The translations under genes and the position numbers were made by a program. The notes beneath the pieces were generated by a model. It was not told the DNA's origin. It made no database searches and worked only from the letters and a program-made list of their open reading frames with translations. A DNA stretch of 64,000 bases from DASSUW01 sp963759375. Lineage in GTDB: Bacteria > Actinomycetota > Thermoleophilia > Solirubrobacterales > Solirubrobacteraceae. The stretch is from NCBI GenBank assembly GCA_963759375.1, contig CAVWYY010000001.1, forward strand, positions 434,001-498,000, written 5' to 3'. Positions 60,512 through 64,000 of the stretch are shown here, one piece after another (position 1 is the first letter of the stretch; the number at the start of each line of letters is the position of its first letter).

Positions 60512-60561
60512 TTGGCGACATGCTAGTAAGCAGTTGACGGATCGCCAACAACTCTTATACT
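60512..60561 (+). promoter_or_regulatory. Promoter and operator of the TetR gene at 60568
   Basis: TTGACG (60534-60539) and TATACT (60556-60561) are spaced 16 bp, a good promoter. The ATG at 60568 is 6 bases past the -10 box, so the transcript would be leaderless. TTGGCGA (60512-60518) and TCGCCAA (60542-60548) are a perfect 7-bp inverted repeat flanking the -35 box, a likely autoregulatory operator that also covers the divergent collagen-like gene. Confidence 0.6.
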
Positions 60562-60567
60562 GCCGTT

Positions 60568-61159
60568 ATGAACTCGCCGAAGTTCAGCCGCCTGGACCCC
60601 GAGCAGCGGCGCGAGAAGATCCTCGACGCCGCGAACGCGCTGTTCGCCGAGCGCCCCTACGACGAGGTCTCAGTTGAGGACATCGCGCGCTCGGCCGGCG
60701 TCACCCGCGGCCTCGTGCACCACTACTTCGGCGGGCGCAAGGACGTCTACATCGGGCTGCTCGAGCGAATCGGCGCCCAGCGCGAGGACCAGATCCCGCT
60801 GCCGGTGGGCAGCACCGCCAGTGCGCGGGTGGCGGACAGCGTCTCGCGCTGGCTCGACTGGACCGAGGCGAACCGCAGGGTCTGGCTCGCCACGATGGCG
60901 CACGGCGAGGACATCGCGGACCCCGAGGTCAGGCGCGTGGTCGCCGATCTCGTACGCCGCGCCGTCGCGCTGGTCGCGAGCTCACCACGCCGACATCGCC
61001 GAGGACTCGCCGCGCCTGCGCTTCGCGCTCGAGTGCTGGACCGGGCTCAACCGCGCCGCGACGCGACGCTGGCTGAACGGGGAGGCCACCCGCGAAGCGA
61101 CGCAAGAGGTGCTCGCCTCGACGCTCGAGCACGTCCTACGCACGTTCGGCGCTCGATAA
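60568..61159 (+). pseudogene. TetR family regulator, frame-shifted
   Basis: The HTH is typical: REKILDAANALFAERPYDEV, SVEDIARSAGVTRGLVHHYF. The ligand domain follows up to VRRAVALVAS. One extra base near 60985 then moves the frame; in the +1 frame the end reads HHADIAEDSPRLRFALECWT, ATREATQEVLASTLEHVLRT to TAA 61157-61159. Restored length is about 196 residues. As in the other interrupted genes, an assembly insertion is possible. The operator upstream is intact. Confidence 0.8.
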
Positions 61160-61182
61160 GGATGGCTGTGCCGCGCGGCACT

Positions 61183-61247
61183 GATGACGCTTCGATCGCG
61201 TCGCCCGCCAAACGCCGACGCGCCGGCACTTGGGCGCCGGTAGGCGC
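61183..61247 (+). repeat. Dispersed 67-bp repeat, copy 2
   Basis: Begins GATGACGCTTCGATCGCGTC, continues GCCCGCCAAACGCCGACGCG, ends TTGGGCGCCGGTAGGCGC. Nearly the same as the minus-strand segment 24952-25018. It sits between convergent genes (TetR stop 61159, unknown-gene stop 61265) and contains the hairpin GGGCGCC-GGTA-GGCGCCC, which could also stop transcription from the left. Confidence 0.75.
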
Positions 61248-61264
61248 CCCAGGCCCACCGCCGG

Positions 61265-61660
61265 CTAACGCAGCGCAGCGACGGAGGTGATGGCAGCGAC
61301 CGCGCGGTCGTAGTGCTCGGCCGTGATCCGGATGTGCGACTGCTGACTCATCGACCGCGCGGCGACGCCGATCGCCTCGACCGGCGGCGCGGCGTCGAGC
61401 ACCGGCACGACGAGCAGCGTCTCGATCGAGATCGTCCACGGCCAGCGCGGGTGGTCGCGCGGCTCGGGCTCGCCGAGCACCTCGCAGAGCGCGAACACAC
61501 GGCGCCAGACGGACGCGTAGAGCACCAGGCGATCCCCCGCCGTGATCCGCGGGCGGCGGGGGAAGCCGGTGCGATGCAGGAGCTCGGGCCGCTCGTCGAG
61601 CCACCGCTCGGACAGCGGCCCGCGGGCGTGGCCTACGGCCTTGAGCCAGTACGCAGGCAC
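61265..61660 (-). CDS. EVE/PUA-like domain protein
   Basis: A 131-residue protein. VPAYWLKAVGHARGPLSERW, ITAGDRLVLYASVWRRVFAL CEVLGEPEP and a C-terminal RMS-rich helix give a layout like EVE (PUA-superfamily) domains, which bind modified bases, but the typical EVE Trp/Lys pocket is not clearly seen. GTG 61660 is 5 bp after the glucan phosphorylase stop, so it is probably on that transcript. Family call is tentative. Confidence 0.5.
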   Translation of the reverse strand: MPAYWLKAVGHARGPLSERWLDERPELLHRTGFPRRPRITAGDRLVLYASVWRRVFALCEVLGEPEPRDHPRWPWTISIETLLVVPVLDAAPPVEAIGVAARSMSQQSHIRITAEHYDRAVAAITSVAALR

Positions 61661-61665
61661 ATCGC

Positions 61666-63825
61666 CTACGTCGGCGCCACCACGTGAGCCGGGTAGATCT
61701 TCTCCGCGTAGTCGCGCACCATCCGGCCGGCGCCGAAGCCCGGACCGATCGTGCGCAGCGAAGAGCGGACACGCGCGAGCCAGGCAGCCGAATAGCCCTG
61801 GGAGTCGCGCTCGTAGAACTCGGGCACGACCTCCTCCTGCAGCAGGCGGTAGAGCTCGGCGGCGTGGCGCCAGTCCTGCGCGCCGTGGTCGTGGTCGACC
61901 TCGCCGGAGATCGCCCAGCCGTTGGTGCCGTCGTAGGCCTCGGGCCACCAGCCGTCGAGGACCGACAGCTGCAGGCCGCCGTTCATCGCCGACTTGATGC
62001 CGCTGGTGCCCGACGCCTCCAGCGGGGGCCGCGGGACGTTGACCCACACGTCGCAGCCGCGCACCATCGCGGCGCCGAGCGCGAGGTCGTAGTCGTCGAG
62101 GTACACCACGCGGCGGCCGACCTCGAGGTGCGACTTCATCTCGAACAGGCGCTGGACGAGCCGCTTGCCGTCGTCGTCCTTCGGGTGCGCCTTGCCGGCC
62201 AGGATCAGCTGCACCGGGCGCGACTCGTCACCGAGCAGCGCCAGCGCGCGGTCGACGTCGCGCAGCAGCAGGTCGAGCCGCTTGTACGTCGCCACCCGGC
62301 GGGCGAAGCCGATCGTGAGCATGTCGGGATCGAGCGCGTTGACCGCCGCGCGGACGTACTCGCCGGTGTCGCCGCGCCCGAGCCGGTCCATCACCGACCG
62401 CTCGCGCACGACGTCGATCAGGTCGCGCCGCTGTGCCGCGCGGGCGCCCGCCAGCTCGGCGTCCGGGATCGAGTCGAGCGCGTCCCAGGTCGCCGGATCG
62501 ACGGCGCGGTCGGTCCAGCCGTCGCCGAGATGCCGGTCGAGCAGGTCGCGCATCGGCCTGCCGATCCAGGTCGGGATGTGGGCGCCGTTCGTGACTGACG
62601 TGATCGGCACGTCCTCGATGTCGCGGTCGGGCCACATGCCCTGCCACATCTCGCGCGCGACCTCGCCGTGGCGGGCGCTCACGCCGTTGGCGACCCGGCT
62701 CGAGCGCAGCGCGAACTGGGTCACGCCGAACGGCTCGGCGTCCTCGTCGCGGTGCGTGCGGCCGCGGCGCACGAGCGCCTCCGGGTCGCAGCCGAGCTCG
62801 CGGGCGATGCCGGCCAGAACGTCGGCCATCTGCTCGCCCGGGTACGTGTCGTTGCCTGCCGGGACCGGCGTGTGGGTCGTGAACACGGTACGCCGGCGCA
62901 CGGCCTCGAACGCGTCCTCGACCGAGCCGCCGTTCGACGCCTCGGCGCGAGCGAGCTCCAGGCACGCCAACGCCGCGTGGCCCTCGTTGAGGTGCACGAC
63001 GCCGGGATCGATGCCCAGCGCGTGCAGGGCACGGACGCCGCCGATCCCGAGCAGCGCGTACTGGCCGAGCCGCATCCCGGCGTCGCCGACGTACAGGCGC
63101 GACGTGATCCAGCGATCGGTGAGGTCGTTCTCCGGGCGGTCGGCGTCGAGCAGCAGGAGCGGCACGCGGCCGACGTCGACGCGCCAGATCTGCGCGACCA
63201 CCACGCGGTCGCCGATCGGCACGGTCACGGTGACGGGGCGGCCGTCGTCGCCGGTGATCAGCGCGGCAGGCACGCGGTCCGGATCCGTCTCCACCCAGTA
63301 CTCGTGCTGCCAGCCGGACGCGTCGATCCGCTGGCGGAAGTAGCCGTGCCGGTACATGAGGCCGACCGCCACCAGCGGCAGGCCCATGTCGGACGCCTCC
63401 TTGAGGATGTCGCCGGCCAGCACGCCGAGCCCGCCGGAGTAGACCGGCAGCGACTTGTGGATCGCGAACTCGGCGCAGAAGAACGCTGCCGGACTGTCCT
63501 CGGTCACCGGCTCGGAGAGCCGCGGCTCGTCCAGGCGCTCGGCCACGGCCCGCTCGAGCGCGCCCAGACGGGCGAGGAAGTCCTCGTCGCCGGCGAGCCG
63601 CTCCAGGGTCTCGGGGTGCACCTCCTCGAGCAGACGCACCGGATTTCCGAGACATAGCTCCCAGCGCCGCGGATCGACGGACGCGAGCAGCTCAGGGCCG
63701 CCGGGCGTCCACGACCAGCGGTAGTTGTAGGCGATGTCCGCGAGCGCGCCGAGCGGTGCCGGCAGGCGCGAGCGGAGCGCGGCCGCCGCCGCGCGGAGAT
63801 CGGAAGAACCTGCTTGCACGCGCAC
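61666..63825 (-). CDS. glgP: Alpha-glucan (glycogen) phosphorylase, short GT35 type
   Basis: A 719-residue phosphorylase of the actinobacterial/archaeal short class. It releases glucose-1-phosphate from glycogen. The N-terminus has DIAYNYRWSWTPGGPELLAS; the active-site loop has HLNEGHAALACLELARAEAS and FTTHTPVPAGNDTYPGEQMA; the PLP region is PPLEASGTSGIKSAMNGGLQ, including the conserved Lys, and SVLDGWWPEAYDGTNGWAIS. GTG 63825 (or 63819) fits the family N-terminus. It complements the pgm-glgC-glgA operon 41 kb away: glycogen is made there and degraded here. Confidence 0.92.
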   Translation of the reverse strand: MRVQAGSSDLRAAAAALRSRLPAPLGALADIAYNYRWSWTPGGPELLASVDPRRWELCLGNPVRLLEEVHPETLERLAGDEDFLARLGALERAVAERLDEPRLSEPVTEDSPAAFFCAEFAIHKSLPVYSGGLGVLAGDILKEASDMGLPLVAVGLMYRHGYFRQRIDASGWQHEYWVETDPDRVPAALITGDDGRPVTVTVPIGDRVVVAQIWRVDVGRVPLLLLDADRPENDLTDRWITSRLYVGDAGMRLGQYALLGIGGVRALHALGIDPGVVHLNEGHAALACLELARAEASNGGSVEDAFEAVRRRTVFTTHTPVPAGNDTYPGEQMADVLAGIARELGCDPEALVRRGRTHRDEDAEPFGVTQFALRSSRVANGVSARHGEVAREMWQGMWPDRDIEDVPITSVTNGAHIPTWIGRPMRDLLDRHLGDGWTDRAVDPATWDALDSIPDAELAGARAAQRRDLIDVVRERSVMDRLGRGDTGEYVRAAVNALDPDMLTIGFARRVATYKRLDLLLRDVDRALALLGDESRPVQLILAGKAHPKDDDGKRLVQRLFEMKSHLEVGRRVVYLDDYDLALGAAMVRGCDVWVNVPRPPLEASGTSGIKSAMNGGLQLSVLDGWWPEAYDGTNGWAISGEVDHDHGAQDWRHAAELYRLLQEEVVPEFYERDSQGYSAAWLARVRSSLRTIGPGFGAGRMVRDYAEKIYPAHVVAPT

Positions 63826-63878
63826 TGTCTTAGCGCAAGCGGTGCCGGGATGCGCCGTCGTGCGCCCCGATCGGCTAG

Positions 63879-64000
63879 TCAATCCTGGACCGTGGTCAGC
63901 CCGTGACCGGCTTCGGCGATCACGCGCGCCATGCCGAGCTGCCGCGCCTCGACGAGGCTCGACTCGTGTAGCGCGGCGGCGCGCTCGCGGTCGGCCGGCG
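63879..64000 (-). CDS. Partial gene, C-terminal 40 residues
   Basis: The gene enters from the right edge and stops at TGA 63879-63881. The visible end (PADRERAAALHESSLVEARQ LGMARVIAEAGHGLTTVQD) is helical and soluble. No family can be named. It runs in the same direction as glgP, 53 bp upstream of the glgP start. Confidence 0.5.
   Translation of the reverse strand, partial: PADRERAAALHESSLVEARQLGMARVIAEAGHGLTTVQD

Overview
The window is 64 kb of very GC-rich DNA with dense, mostly short-spaced genes, many GTG starts and many 4-base ATGA or GTGA stop/start overlaps. Gene content points to a high-GC actinobacterium, probably a soil member of Thermoleophilia (Solirubrobacterales). The clues are a FabG4/HtdX-like fatty-acid pair, an F420-type LLM oxidoreductase, an actinobacterial glycogen pathway, several class-3 (NarL/DesK-type) histidine kinases and a SigB/SigF-type sigma factor. 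The assignment is an inference from families, not from a phylogeny.

Layout. 0-3.4 kb: fatty-acid/beta-oxidation block (acyl-CoA dehydrogenase end, thiolase, FabG4-like reductase, MaoC hydratase). 3.4-10.6 kb: small redox genes, each beside its own regulator (TetR, MarR), with a 386-bp inverted-repeat-bounded hairpin array at 5056-5441. 10.6-14.7 kb: HtrA-like protease, NarL-type two-component system, acetate-transporter family protein. 14.7-16.9 kb: LacI regulator, PfkB sugar kinase and the tail of a lost ABC sugar permease. 16.9-20.9 kb: pgm-glgC-glgA glycogen operon; its catabolic partner, an alpha-glucan phosphorylase, lies at 61.7-63.8 kb. 21.0-24.7 kb: ECF sigma factor, small linker protein and large TPR-CHAT protease, apparently one operon.

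24.7-43.7 kb is looser and looks accessory: M19 dipeptidase, serine-hydrolase lipoprotein, beta-propeller lipoprotein, HTH protein facing a sigma factor across 15-bp operator iterons, ThuA protein, two RibD/DHFR-like proteins, small membrane proteins, a GAF histidine kinase, AraC/SDR pair and SnoaL-like proteins. Between them lie long gaps holding dispersed short repeats and decayed gene fragments. 43.7-47.5 kb is a glycoside cluster (receiver, GH4 glucosidase, PfkB kinase, secreted GH43-like protein). 47.5-61.7 kb is mixed: glycosyltransferase, secreted NHL and BNR propellers, metallophosphoesterase, short UvrA-like ATPase, a second GAF histidine kinase, methyltransferase, and several broken genes.

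An important overall feature is the number of interrupted genes. Six otherwise well-conserved genes or remnants (FabG4-like, nitronate monooxygenase, P1 peptidase, LacI, ABC permease tail, TetR) each break at one point where reading continues in the +1 frame. Others are truly truncated or multiply shifted (DUF2252, thioesterase, GNAT, rhodanese, collagen-like). The first set could be insertion errors in the assembly. The truncations cannot be explained that way.
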